Assembly: GCA_032719365.1 (NCBI GenBank)
Contig: CM064870.1
Coordinates: forward strand, 28,103,066 to 28,167,065
DNA: 64,000 bases
Reading direction: 5' to 3'
From: Prinsepia uniflora
Lineage: Eukaryota > Streptophyta > Magnoliopsida > Rosales > Rosaceae
The notes beneath the pieces were generated by a model. It was not told the origin of the DNA, searched no databases, and worked only from the letters and a program-made list of their open reading frames with translations. Below, in pieces: positions 11,601 to 22,706 of the stretch. Position 1 is the first letter of the stretch. The number at the start of each line of letters is the position of its first letter. The position numbers were made by a program, and so were the translations under genes.

Positions 11601-14600
11601 GTAACGGTCCTTGGCCCTCGTCCATCGGACCTCCCGATCAAAAAGTCAACATTTGGCCCCAAACATGCCAAATTACCAAAATACCCCTCAACTTCCGAAC
11701 ATCATAACCTCCTCTACGAATGTCGGAATCGAACGTGCCACCTGTCTATGAACTCGTGACGTCCCGAACTACGTCACGGTCATCGGTCAAAGTCCGTTTG
11801 ACGGCCCGATCAAAAGTCAACATTTTGCCCACGACTAGGGGCAAAACGGTCATTTTGCACAATTTGTCCGATTCCGCCCTACTAACCACCGTTCAACCTC
11901 ACTAAACGAGATTAGTGACTAATCTAATCCCGGAATTCGGGACGGGTCGTTACATTAGTTGGGTGATTTCGGACGAATTGTGCAAAATGACCGTTTTACC
12001 CCTGGGCGTGGGCAAAACGTTGACTTTTATTTCGGATGGTCAAATGGACTTTGACCGATGACCGTGACGTTGTTCGGGACGTCACGAGTTCATAGACAGG
12101 CGGCACGTTCGATTCCGACGTTCGTGGTGAAAGTTATGATGTACGGAAGTGCAAGGGCATTTTCGTAATTTGGACGAAATAAGGGGAAATGTTGACTTTT
12201 TGACCGAGATGTCCGATGGCCGAGGGCCAAGGACCGTTACGTAGGTTTCGTCGATACGAATCCAACAACAGGCGGCATGCCGAAATCGGAGATTCGACGA
12301 CGAAGTTATGGTCAAGGAAACGAATTTACGAACCGAGGCTCCGATTAAAATAATAATATAATAATGAACAGTACCCGGTGACTGAACACACTTGGATGAG
12401 TGACAAGTGTCACTCATCCCTTAATTTGGGGCTTAAGACCAGGATCCATGTTTTGGGGGAACATTATGATTATGTTTTATTAATTAATTATGTTTAATTA
12501 TTGTTAATTCCTCCATTAACCCTCTCTGATTTCTTAGCCGTGTACAACCAAAATCCCAATTCCTTCCATCCTTAATCTTCTCCCTATCAACCGAACTTGA
12601 GAGTGAAAATTGGAGAGAATTCAGAGACTAACTCAACTGGGATTACACGGGGGATTGATCGGGTGAGGGAGACAGAGAAATCGAAAATTTGGTTTTTGGG
12701 AGGGAAATTCGAGATGGATGTTTTGAGCCGTGAGGAGCGAAATTGATGATTCAATTCGACTTCTAGGATCAAAACGAACATCTTTGCTTCAAGAACGAAG
12801 AGAAACCATGGCGGATTGAGGATGAACTGAGCTTCCATGGCAGCTCAAAGTCGAGCTTGTATTCAGTGGGTTTGAGATAAGTAATTCTCAAATTGACCTT
12901 GTAGAAATGTCCCTTACACTCTCACGATGCTAACTGAATGAATTAATTTGGAAACCAGGGACGATATCGTGAAACCCGAATTGAAAACCCGTCGAGGATC
13001 GATCGAGAGTCGTGAGGATTTAGACCATGATTTGTGTAATTCGATTTACAGAACTTAAATGGTGATTGATTACAAGGGATCAGTTGAAAGAACGGATGTA
13101 TTTGATGTTGAATTGGGTGCGATTGAACCGGGTCCTATCGCGGGTTTTTCAACCTGTTTACTAGAGAAACGGGCGAGGATGGTGACTGTAGTAGTCACTG
13201 TAGCAGGCGCGTGGCTTTCACGCGCAGCCACTCACGGCGGCGCGTGACGGCGCGTGGGCACGAATCTCGAGGTGAGGACAACATGACTTTTGTTCTATGC
13301 AATGTAACGAACATTTTAGAATTGGTTTCGTGTCGATCGGACACCGTTTCGATATTGTTCGGGATGTCCGAAGGTTTTAAATCCAGTTTAAAAATAGTTA
13401 AAAATTCGGGAAAATTACGGGACTTAAATAGGATGGTAATGATGAGGTTGGTAATCCTCTAATGTGATTTGAACAGGATTGGGAGTCCCGGTGATAGTGG
13501 TGTGGCCCGGGAAGGACTATGGCACGCGTATCGAGGCGCTCGGTTAAACGGTCTGTGAGTGGACATTGGTTTCATAAATTCGATGCATGCATAACTGTTT
13601 TATGATTGTTATAATTATGATTAAATGATTTACTTTGGATATCGGTGAATTTAAAATGATTTCACGTATTTTGAGGTGAATTACGTATTTGCACGTAAAC
13701 CGAGGTTTTCTGAATTTGCACCGATTTCCATAAATGTGGTTGGATATGATTTCATGAAACGGTTACGAACTTGAATAATGTAAAATCGGGCCAGGGCCCA
13801 GTTGAACTATGAAATCGGGCCAGGGGCCCAGTTAACATGTGGATCGGGCCAGGGGCCCAGTTAACTTGTGAAATCGGGCCAGGGGCCCAGTTGATTTCTA
13901 CATACGATTGCGGGTCGGGGACCCTAAAATGGAATTGAATAAATGTTTTCTGGTTTACATTTTATATATGTTCACATGCTGGAATCAATAAATGGTTTTG
14001 ATGATATTTCGGTTATGGCACGTTTCACGGTATTTGGGCATGAGACCCGTTTGATGAAACGTAACGATCGGTTCGGATTTTACCTATGTATACCTATATG
14101 TTTTGCATGTGGATATCAATAAAATGTATTTGGTACTGCACTGTATAGATCCTTCCATATTATATTGTCTCCTCCGGATGAGGTACCCCGGAGAGGTCAC
14201 GGACGTCTAGTACGTCCAGCGTCTATGACGCTAAGCATCGGGGATGCTGTACCCGAACGGGGTTCGGGGATTGAACTCAGAAATTGAGACCCGAGTGGCA
14301 CGCGTAGCCTTGTGATTGTGACCTTATTGACGTCAGGGACGTCAGACATCAGGGATGTCGGATTGGAGTGTATAGTGCAGTGGCTAAAATTATGGTTATG
14401 GTTTATATTATATGCCTTATGGTTCATATTACTGGATTTATGAAATAACTCTTGGATTGACTTTTGGAAATTGAAACTATGCTTTGGTTTCCGGGCTAAG
14501 GCCCTAATGGTTATTTCTAAATAAATGTGTGATCATTGGGTTTTGGCGCATGCATATGATTTTACTGAGGGGCATAAATGTCTTATAAATGTTTTTAACA

Positions 14601-14832
14601 GACTTGTTTATTTTCGTCCACTCACAGCTTTTGTTTTTAATGCCCTTCAGGTTGATTCCGGATACGACTGCAGCAGAGACTTGAGCATCGCACACCTCCT
14701 CCATCGATCCTTACGCACTCTGGAAGCCGTTTGGGCAATGGCAATCGGTTATCCCTTGTCTGACGCCTCTTGTCAGACGGGAGCACGTCACATTCCATGG
14801 TAATCCCGGGGGGATTGGGATGGGTCGTGTCA
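8609..14832 (+). repeat. E1 3' LTR, split at 8677-11959
   Basis: The parts 8609-8676 and 11960-14832 join to 2941 bp that match the 5' LTR throughout, ending GGGTCGTGTCA before the TSD TCTGT. One difference removes the possible splice donor (GAGGTAAGT in the 5' copy, GAGATAAGT here near 12877). Confidence 0.93.
8677..11954 (-). mobile_element. Solo LTR A, antisense, nested in E1 3' LTR
   Basis: On the minus strand it starts TGTAACGACCCGTCCC and ends GGGATGGGTCCTGTCA. A perfect 5-bp duplication TTAGT flanks it (8672-8676 and 11955-11959). It is 3278 bp long, with no internal domain and no second LTR, so it results from LTR-LTR recombination of a full element. It carries the conserved hairpin (11422-11447), the GC-rich block (about 10450-10515) and about ten short palindromic units of GGGCC..GGCCC type at 9600-9940. 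Confidence 0.93.
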
Positions 14833-15532
14833 TCTGTACCTTGTACGTAGTTCGAGGTACGACACTGGGCAGACTTGTGGTGCCTAGTGACGGTATATAG
14901 GTTATACTCGTAGTCCGTTGGTGAGCGTGTTGGTAGTCGGCTTAGTTCCGATACCATTGGATTAATTGAGGTCGTGGACTGGACATTGGATACTGTGCAT
15001 TGGGTCATAGTGGTTCTGATGAGTCTAGTTACACACAGGTCGAGTGAAATGCTTGTGGTTAGTGTAACCACGAGTGTGTGTCATATCAGTTTACGACTGA
15101 CGACTGTCAAGTGGTGACAGTTTGTCGGAGGTGTCAGCGTGGATCGTTGAGTGATTGGTAACTCCCAGTGGGAGTAGATGTCGGGATAGTTAGTGTTTGA
15201 GAAAGGAACCGTCGAGTTGCTGTGTAAACGAAAACGGTAGATTTAACCAGTAGTGTCAATTCAGAACGTATGACTACTGTCTTTCGACGTGGTCGAATGT
15301 AGACGATGTGACGTGAGCGTTAGTGGTATATCTAGTTACAGACGAGTAAGGATTGTTCTGGTTAGTTGGTGTACTAGTGTACACGTGTTTTGCGGTCGAT
15401 TCTACCTTCCACGGGATGGATGTGGAATCAGGATAGTTAAAGTTTCAAGTACGAAACTAATTAAGGAGGGAAGAACAGTTAGAATTAGGTCGGTTGGAAT
15501 TTTGAGGACGAAATTAATTAAGGAGGGAAGGT
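14833..15532 (+). mobile_element. E0 internal domain, right part
   Basis: The first five bases (TCTGT) are the E1 target duplication. The rest continues the E0 internal domain exactly where E1 interrupted it and is collinear with E1 7655-8608. It ends in a polypurine tract. The last about 110 bp contain a duplicated segment: two copies of 'acgaaa[c/t]taattaaggagggaag', at 15451-15473 and 15508-15530. No gene is seen. Confidence 0.75.
15498..15521 (+). pseudogene. Relic pol tail of E0 (NFEDEIN-stop)
   Basis: Codons N-F-E-D-E-I-N-stop end at the polypurine tract AAGGAGGGAAGG (15520-15531). The tail is homologous to those of E1, E2 and E3, and its upstream coding region has been lost. Confidence 0.45.
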
Positions 15533-16806
15533 TGTAACGACCCGTCCCAAATTCCATGATTAGATTAGTGACTAATCACGATTAGTGAGGCTAATCCGTG
15601 ATTAGTAGAGCGAAATCGGACGCACGGTGCGAAATGACCGTTTTGCCCTGGTGGTGGCAAAACGTTGACTTTTCAATCGGGCTGTCAAATGGACTTTGAC
15701 CGATGACCGTGACGTAGTTCGTGACGTCACAAGTTCATAGACAGGTGGCACGTTCAATTCCGACGTTCGAGGAGGAAGTTATGACGTTCGGAAGTTTAGG
15801 GGCATTTTGGTAATTTTGGATAAAAGGGGTCAAAAGTTGACTTTTTGACCGGGAGGTCCGATGGCCGAGGGCCGAAGACCGTTACGTAGATAAGGATGAT
15901 ACGAATCCATAGACAGGCGGCACTCTGAAATCGGACTTCAAACGGGAGAGTTATGGGTCACGGAAGTTCGATTTCACTATGCACGAACTTCGAGACGGGG
16001 ACGTTTCGGCGAAATCTGATTGGGTGGATATTTTGGTGGGCCCCATGGATGAGTGACAAGTGTCACTCATCCCATTGACTTGATCCCCCAATTTGTGGAT
16101 CTAATAATAAAATAATATTATTTAATTAATTTTTAATCAAATCCACACCTAATTCAATCCTAGCCATCCATTTCAATTCTAACTTTTAATCCTCACCCTT
16201 CATCTCTCATTCTCTCATCTGATCATCTCCTTCTCCCTTCTCTTCCACGGCATCACCTTCATCATTCTTCTTTGTTTCTTCACACCCGAAACCCCCCTTC
16301 ACCATTTTCTTCATTTTCTCCAAAACAGCACACACACATACCACCATTCCCTAGGAGATAAAATGACCGTGAGGGGGTGGTGAGAGGCTGAAGATGGCAA
16401 GCCACGGCCGGGGACGGTGGAGGACACGGCGGAGGAGAAACCGTGAGGTAAGAAAATATTTCAAATTTTGAAATTGAGTTTTGTTAGTTGTTATTCGATT
16501 CTAAGGTTTAGGTTAGGTTGCTGGTAACCCTAGGAGTCGAATAGGATTAGTTTTGGGGATGGGGATGGCCTGGAACGGCCGTGAACGGCGGAGGAATGTA
16601 CGGATGCCATGGCCAAGCTCGAAGGTATGGTTTTTGATGTTTTCCTTCCATTTTGATGTCATAGGACTGTAGGTTAGGATTAGAGGATGAAAATGGGACA
16701 AACGGGAAGCATTTTGGTGGTCGGACGGCGGAGAACCGGCCGGGTCAAGCCGCGGGTCACGGCGACCCGGTTGCAGACATTCGGGTCGACCCGCGAGGAG
16801 GCAGGG

Positions 16807-16979
16807 ATGACTGATGACGTCATCCTGATGACATCATCATGTCAGGGATGACGTCATCATGTCAGATCTGACATGTCAGACTGACATGTCAGACAGTGGA
16901 CCAATGGGAGCGTGACACGTGTCACTGTCAGGGGCTGTCAGTGATGACGTCATGCTGACGTCAGCGATGACGTCAGCAG
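16807..16979. promoter_or_regulatory. Dense array of TGACGTCA and TGACATGTCA palindromes
   Basis: Five perfect TGACGTCA sites lie at 16815, 16849, 16945, 16956 and 16968. Two TGACATGTCA lie at 16869 and 16882. One TGACACGTGTCA lies at 16913, with further TGACATCA and TGTCAG variants between. TGACGTCA is the CRE-type core of plant bZIP factors and CACGTG is a G-box. A role as a strong inducible enhancer is inference. A decayed counterpart lies at 63126-63250. Confidence 0.65.
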
Positions 16980-18001
16980 GTGCTGTAGCGGCGCGTGAAG
17001 CCCACGCGCAGCCACTTCAGGCGGCGCGTGAGGGCGCGTGGCAGGGAATCTGGGGAAGGTTCCAACATACGAAATCATCTATTCGATGTAACAAACATTT
17101 TGGGACTGGTTTCGTGTCTATCGGACACCGTCTCAATATGTTTCGGGGCATCGGAAGGTTTAGGTTCGGGATTAAAAATAGTTAAAAATACGGGAAAATT
17201 ACGGGGCTTTGGTAGGAGGTTAATTAAGTAGTTAGTAACCTTCTATTACGATTTGGACAGGTTTGGGAGTCCCGGTGACGGTGATCGGCTTGGGGAGCCG
17301 TATGGCACTCAAATCGAGGCGGCAGCTCGGACGGTCTGTGAGTGGACCTTGTTTTCTAAATTGGTGCATGCATAAATGTCTATTATATGTTTTATTACTT
17401 GTTTGATGATGCCATGGATGCATTTGTATGTGGTTACGTATAAGCACGTAATTCGAGGTTTCGGCCTTATACGGTGCTTATACGGGTCTGTATTTCTTTA
17501 TTGATTTAAATGATTTGATTTTGGATTTCTAAATGGATAAACTCGGGTATGAGACCCATTTGGTTTTGTCTCGGGCATATGACACTATTTACGACCTTCG
17601 GGTCTAAATCGTGGTCGCGACGGGTGCTATGTGCACGGCGATCGACGATACGACGCTCGCCTCCGGATTTGGATGTGTTCCTTCCGGAGAGGTCACGATG
17701 CACGATTCGTTGTCGGGCAGCCTGGGGAGGCTCGACTACGGAGTACTGACGGTTCAGGATAGCGATCGGTGATGAGTGCACCATGATCTTGCGATGGTCG
17801 CGTCGGTTGATTCGTTCACGGCGACATACCAGGATTGAGGGTGGTCCTGGATGGATGGTTGCACGCATCACTATGATCGGAGTCGTGACTGACCCTTGGA
17901 TATCGGGCACGGTGCCCAGTTGAGTCATATGTTCGGGCACGAGACCCAGTTGTTTTACACTGATGATTTTGGGTCAGGGACCCTAGATGGATTTCCAAGT
18001 T

Positions 18002-18180
18002 TATGACGGTTTATGGGAACCGGCATGAACTTTTGTCAGGTCATTCTGGTTCTTGACGGTTTATGGGGACCGGCATGAACCCTGGTTATGTTATTACGGT
18101 ACATGACGGTTTATGGGAACCGGCATGTTACCTGATTATGGATATTATGGATCATGACGGTTCAGGGGAACCGGTCATGA
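18002..18180 (+). repeat. Four direct repeats of about 28 bp in the E0 LTR
   Basis: The unit 'tgacggtttatgggaaccgg' followed by CATGA occurs four times with 20-40 bp spacers, at about 18004, 18055, 18114 and 18154. Each unit contains a GGTT..AACC self-complementary core. It occupies the place of the GGGCC/GGCCC palindromes of the E1/E2 LTRs. Confidence 0.7.
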
Positions 18181-18989
18181 ATATTTATGTTATGTATATA
18201 TATGTTCATCTACCTTCCTTTACATGTTCTACTATCTCCTCCGGGGAGGGTCGTTGGCCTGGGTGGACCCCGGAGTAGTCACGGAGCACCTACTGAGTGG
18301 AGTCACCCCCCAGTTGGGTTCCTTACTCTCAGGAAGGCTATGGTTACTATTACCTCGGGTAGGGTCAGTGGTCTGCAGACATTGACCTTGACTTTGAGAA
18401 GACTCGGATTGAGACCCGGGTAGCACGCGCGTAGCTTTGGAAACCGTGACAGGATTGGTTGTGTGAATTATATGTGTATATGATATAGATATGATATATG
18501 GATTGTGATATGTGGTATGCACAGGTGTGCACAGGAGTCGAGCAGTGGCTCGTGTACTTGGTTTCTTTATGGTTTGGGGCCGAGTCCCGTATGGATTTGG
18601 GCAGTGGCCGTATGGTCGTTTTCATTGTGGTCCTTTCGACCTTGGTTTATATCTGCTTTGGGCTTAGTCCCACATATGGTTTGTTTTTGGATAAATGGTT
18701 TTCGAATGCATGCATGCTTTTTAGTGGAGGGTACAAATGTCTTATGAAATGTTTTTATAAACTTTTGTTTTGTCCACTCACAGTTTTTAATGTTTTGACT
18801 GCCCTTCAGGTTGACATCGGATGTGGACTGTAGCAGAGACCGAGATATCACATACCTCCTCCGGATCCTAGCGTACTCTGATAGCCCGGGAGGGCAAAGG
18901 ACGAAAATATCCCTTGTCTGACACTTCGTGTCAGACGGGAGCAGGGTCATCCCGCACTAATCCCGGGGGGACTGGGATGTGTCCTGTCA

Positions 18990-19260
18990 TTCTTGTTATT
19001 CTTCAATTTGTTGCAATTCTTCATCATGTGGCCATAGAGATTACAATTATGACACCTTCCATTGCATCATGTCCTCGAATGACTTGTACTCCTTCCACGA
19101 TCTCGACTGGGTCCTTTACTCTTACTCCTTCCTCTATTCTTCTCCATAAAGACTTGACTACTATCTGAACTTGAGGACTTCCTCCTAGTATCTTCATTTA
19201 ACATGTTATCTTTAACATTATCCATAGATAACACACCATTAGGAGCAGAGTTACTTAAAG
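18990..19260 (-). pseudogene. gag: Ty1/copia gag, C-terminal part with CCHC zinc knuckle
   Basis: On the minus strand the frame reads through LSNSAPNGVLSMDNV and a basic stretch RGRSKSKGPSRDRGRS. A one-base shift and stop follow, then a perfect CX2CX4HX4C knuckle (CHNCNLYGHMMKNC, 19013-19054). This order, acidic/serine-rich then RGRSKSK then zinc knuckle, is that of plant copia Gag, which binds genomic RNA in the virus-like particle. The relic is cut right after the knuckle by the E0 element. Protease, integrase and RT are not in the window. The frame continues from 22029 once solo LTR B is removed. Confidence 0.88.
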
Positions 19261-22023
19261 TGTCAGGACCCACCCCGGTTTCACCCTCAAAACCGAGGTA
19301 GATCCTGCTCCCGTCTGACACTCCGACACGCACAAAAGTATACTCACTCTAAACCACCAAAGTACATAGTCAGACGCAGGAGAACCTATATGAAACATCC
19401 CAAAGTCAAAGTTTTACAGAGCATAGTACTAAATACAAGAGAAAGAAAATCGATAAACTAGATACACGCACACGGAAAACTTAAAACACTCCGGGGTCGC
19501 TCTTGTAACTTCTATGCCTCCGACGATGCCTCGACGTCACAACCCCGCGCTAGCTCCACGACCTGGAGGACAATTTAAAACAGAGAGTGTGAGTGGACCA
19601 TAAATAAAAGAAGAGTTTCCAAAACCATTTTATAAGAAAACCAGGGATTTGGCCCTCCGTTTTGAAATCATACATGCATAACCCATTTACTGAAACCAGT
19701 TATAAATCACATAAAGAGCGTCATAAAAATAGAATTGAAAACAGTTACAGAAATCACGTCATAAAAATCATAAAAACATCATAAATACCAAGAAAATCAT
19801 TATCCGATCAAACCTGCTGGACCTATCCGAGTCTTTAAACTCAATCCAGGCCTCAATAATATCCTAGTCTTTAAACTCCCGAGTCTTTAAACTCAATCCG
19901 GGTCTTTAAACCCAATAACCAGATCCAGCAAATCCAATCAAAACCATTTGAAAACCATTTCTAAATCCACATCCAAACCTGAATCCGAAATCACCGGTCT
20001 GAAGCCCTTCCGGCATCTAGAACCGTCATTCCGAACCCAAATCCGGAAATCCACTTTTCACCTTCAAAACCAAATCTCGCTTTTCGAAATCCGATTTTAA
20101 AACCGAAAACCTTGATCTTCAAAATCATGTTCCAAAATCCCTCTAGAATCATTAGAAATCATTTATCATTTGAAATCCCGAAACTATAACATCGAAATCC
20201 GGAATCAAAGCTTTTCTCGTAAAACGTGCCAAATACCGTACTTCCTCGAAAAACGTGCAATTATGTAAAACCAATATAGCATATTCAATAATCATGAAAT
20301 CACATATAAAACCATAAAACAAGTAATTAAAAGCAGTTATGCATGCTCAAGTTAAGAGAAAGGGTCCATTCACAGTACCAAGCCCTTAATCGCGTCCTGA
20401 ACGTCCTGTACGTTCCTCAGCTTCCTCGGGAAGTACCGGTCCTGTCACAAGTCACCAAACTACGTCACTAACACGTATACGAAGGTCCACCTCAATTTAC
20501 CCAAAAATCCCCGGGTCCTAAACGTATCGAACCGGAACCTTAACCCTTTACCTTCGCGGAACTAACCTCAAACGTCGTCCGATTAACCCGAAACCAATCC
20601 CAATGGATCCGTTATAATACCTAGACCAAAAACCATGTTGACCGTTTCCCCAACCGCCGCCGTACGCGCCTCCACGCGCCGCCCAAAGTGGCTGCGCGTG
20701 GGCCTCACGCGCCTGCTACAGTGTCATCGTCTACCTCGGGTCGACCGGTTCGACTGTACTGAACCGGCAATCCCGGTTCTCCGCCATCCCGTCTCCATTT
20801 TCCTTCCTTTCTTCACGATCTTCACCGTCCAATCCTAAGAAATTTATTCCCCTCACTTAAACACCTCGACACAGTCCCTAGATCATCGTCCCAAACTCGA
20901 ATTAAAACCTAAACTGTCCCCTATTTCACACTCCGGCCAACCAGGTAACCCCCCGTCACAGCAACCACCCTAGGCGACTCCTAGGACTTCACTGAAGCTC
21001 ACCCAACTCACCAAGTCCCTCGACTCGCACTCAAAACCCACGATTATCAGTTTGAAACTCGACGGCAAAACAGAGTACTTACAGAGGGAGAAGAAATTAC
21101 CTGTACACCGACCACCACCGTGAGCTCAGCGACACGACTCCTCCACTCCACCTCCAGCCTCTAAACACCTCCACCACCACTCGAACCCCTCTCTGTTTTT
21201 CTGGTTTCCCGTGAGCTCACACCACACACACACTCACTCCTCACCTCCCATCTTTCTCACTGTCTTCCTTTCAAGCTATTGTCACTCCTTACTCACCAAT
21301 TCACTCAAACACACACACGGTCACCATTCAATTCTCCCAAGCTCTCAGTCTCTGTTCTCTCTTCCCTTCGAACACTCACACACGGGTATACACGATCACA
21401 ATGCCCAAATAATTGGACCGTGTTCCCTAGAACCCTCTAGCTCTCTTACACGTGTCACAATCCTAAAACCCCCATCACAAGTGGCTCAATCACAGCCATC
21501 CACTTGTCCCAATCTGTTGCACAAATCCCCATGTGCAAAAGACCAAAATGCCCTTCTTTGAACCCAAAATTACCACTTTACCCTTACCATTTTAGACCCG
21601 TAACTCACTCAACTTAACTCCGATGAACACGTGCCGCCTGTCGTCGAACTCAGGACGACAAGATCTACCTGACGGCCCTAGGTCAACGTGTAAAAACCTA
21701 GTCGTACGAAAAGTCAACTTTTCCCTCTACTTTACCCAAATTACGAAAGTGCCCTCAACCGTCCGAACATCATAACTTCCTCCTCGGATGTCGGAATCGG
21801 GCGTACCACCTGTCTACGGATTCGTGACGTCCCGAACTACGTCACAGTCATCGGTCAAAGCCCACTTGGCCTCCCGAACTAAAAGTCAACAATTTGCCCG
21901 AACTAGGGGCAAAATCGTCATTCTACGCTACCAGACCTATCGTAACCGACTATCCACCAATTAAGCTCAATAATCTCATCTTAAACACAGTCTTAACCCT
22001 AATTCCCGGGACGGGTCGTTACA
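19261..22023 (-). mobile_element. Solo LTR B, antisense, nested in copia gag
   Basis: It is 2763 bp flanked by the perfect duplication TAAAG (19256-19260 and 22024-22028). On the minus strand it runs TGTAACGACCCGTCCC to GGGTCCTGACA. It has the GC-rich block (about 20650-20730) and a palindrome array built of GAGTCTTTAAACTC-type units (19828-19915) in place of GGGCC/GGCCC. Removing it restores the gag reading frame across the junction. Confidence 0.92.
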
Positions 22024-22028
22024 TAAAG

Positions 22029-22509
22029 TGATGGCAAAGGTCTCTTAGTTATCGGGCAACGATCCATGAAGCAACAACGATTGAAGCTCATCTGCGATCT
22101 TCATGTCCATCGTGGCTAATTGATTGACGATGCTTTGGAAGTTCTTGAGGTGCTCGATCACCCTTACACCCTCCTTATACTTCATATTGACAAGCACCAT
22201 GATGAGAAACTCTTTCTCAGAGGCAGTCTTTTTCTCTAACAAGGACTCCAACTTCAACCAAAGAGCATGGGCGTTTATATCATTGGACACATGGTGGAAC
22301 CCACTATCATCCACCCATTCACGAATGTGACCAATAGCCTTGCAGTTCAACTTCTTCCATTCACCATCTCCTATATTTTCCGGCTTGCCTTCATATCCTT
22401 CAATGGGCTCATGTAAATCCTTGCAATAAAGAATGTCCTCTATTCTCGGCTTTCATGTAATCCAATTGGAGTGGTTCAGTCGAACCATAGTACTTCTTGA
22501 GCCTTCCAT
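22029..22509 (-). pseudogene. gag: Ty1/copia gag, N-terminal part (UBN2-type domain), broken
   Basis: The minus strand starts MEGSRSTMVRLNHSNWIT, loses frame (a typical copia Gag would continue with WKPRMEDLL), then resumes EDILYCKDLHEPIEGYEGKP and KLNCKAIGHI. The largest intact piece is 22045-22350: HALWLKLESL, then LINKMK-like IMVLVNMKYKEG, then HLKNFQSIVNQLATM, features of the gag-polypeptide of LTR copia-type family. A premature stop lies at SLPDN-stop-ETFAITL, where the family usually has SLPxSWET. The relic is therefore inactive through at least one frameshift and two stops. It reads on into 19260 after solo LTR B. Confidence 0.88.
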
Positions 22510-22530
22510 TCTAACACTCAACAAACATAG

Positions 22531-22543
22531 AGCTCTGATACCA
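22531..22543 (-). other. Primer binding site of the copia element
   Basis: On the minus strand TGGTATCAGAGCT lies four bases after the LTR end and 22 bases upstream of the gag start. It is complementary to initiator tRNA-Met. Confidence 0.9.
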
Positions 22544-22706
22544 TTATTGGGGAAAGTTGTAGAATGGAAATAATAATTCAAACCACAAAAAAAAAATATG
22601 CAAGGTAATAAAAAAGTAAGAAATAGAGAACATCAGATATAACGTGGTTCTACAAGGTGCCTATGTCCACGGGGTAACAACAACAAGAACCTCCACTAAT
22701 AAATTA

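Larger units (their letters stand above)
2092..14832 (+). mobile_element. E1: complete non-autonomous long-LTR retrotransposon (LARD-like), with a nested solo LTR
   Basis: E1 is bounded by a perfect 5-bp target duplication TCTGT (2087-2091 and 14833-14837). Order: 5' LTR 2092-5033, PBS 5036-5047, internal domain to 8608, 3' LTR 8609-8676 continued at 11960-14832. The 3' LTR is split by an antisense solo LTR. Without that insert the element is about 9.5 kb with LTRs of 2942 and 2941 bp. By eye the two LTRs differ at roughly 34 positions (about 1.2%), so insertion was recent. No gag, protease, RT, RNase H or integrase frame exists, so it must have moved using proteins of an autonomous relative. 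E1 lies inside the internal domain of E0, whose sequence resumes at once on the other side. Confidence 0.93.
15533..18989 (+). repeat. E0 3' LTR, complete
   Basis: It is 3457 bp, starts TGTAACGACCCGTCCC and ends GGATGTGTCCTGTCA. It is inserted in a copia gag relic, which begins at the next base. Contents: conserved hairpin 16047-16072, donor-like GAG|GTAAGA near 16447, palindrome array 16807-16979, GC-rich block 16985-17042, four 'catgacggtttatggg(a/g)accggcatga' direct repeats at 18002-18180, and the acceptor-like CTGCCCTTCAG near 18809. Confidence 0.9.

Noticed and set aside
14637..15071. 144-codon minus-strand frame
   Set aside because: It crosses the boundary between the E1 3' LTR and the E0 internal domain, so it is a chance fusion of two transposon parts.
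16919..17231. Frames with 'SDDVMLTSAMTSAG' and RRRVRARG-like peptides
   Set aside because: They are translations of the TGACGTCA array and of the GC-rich block that recur in all LTRs in changing frames.
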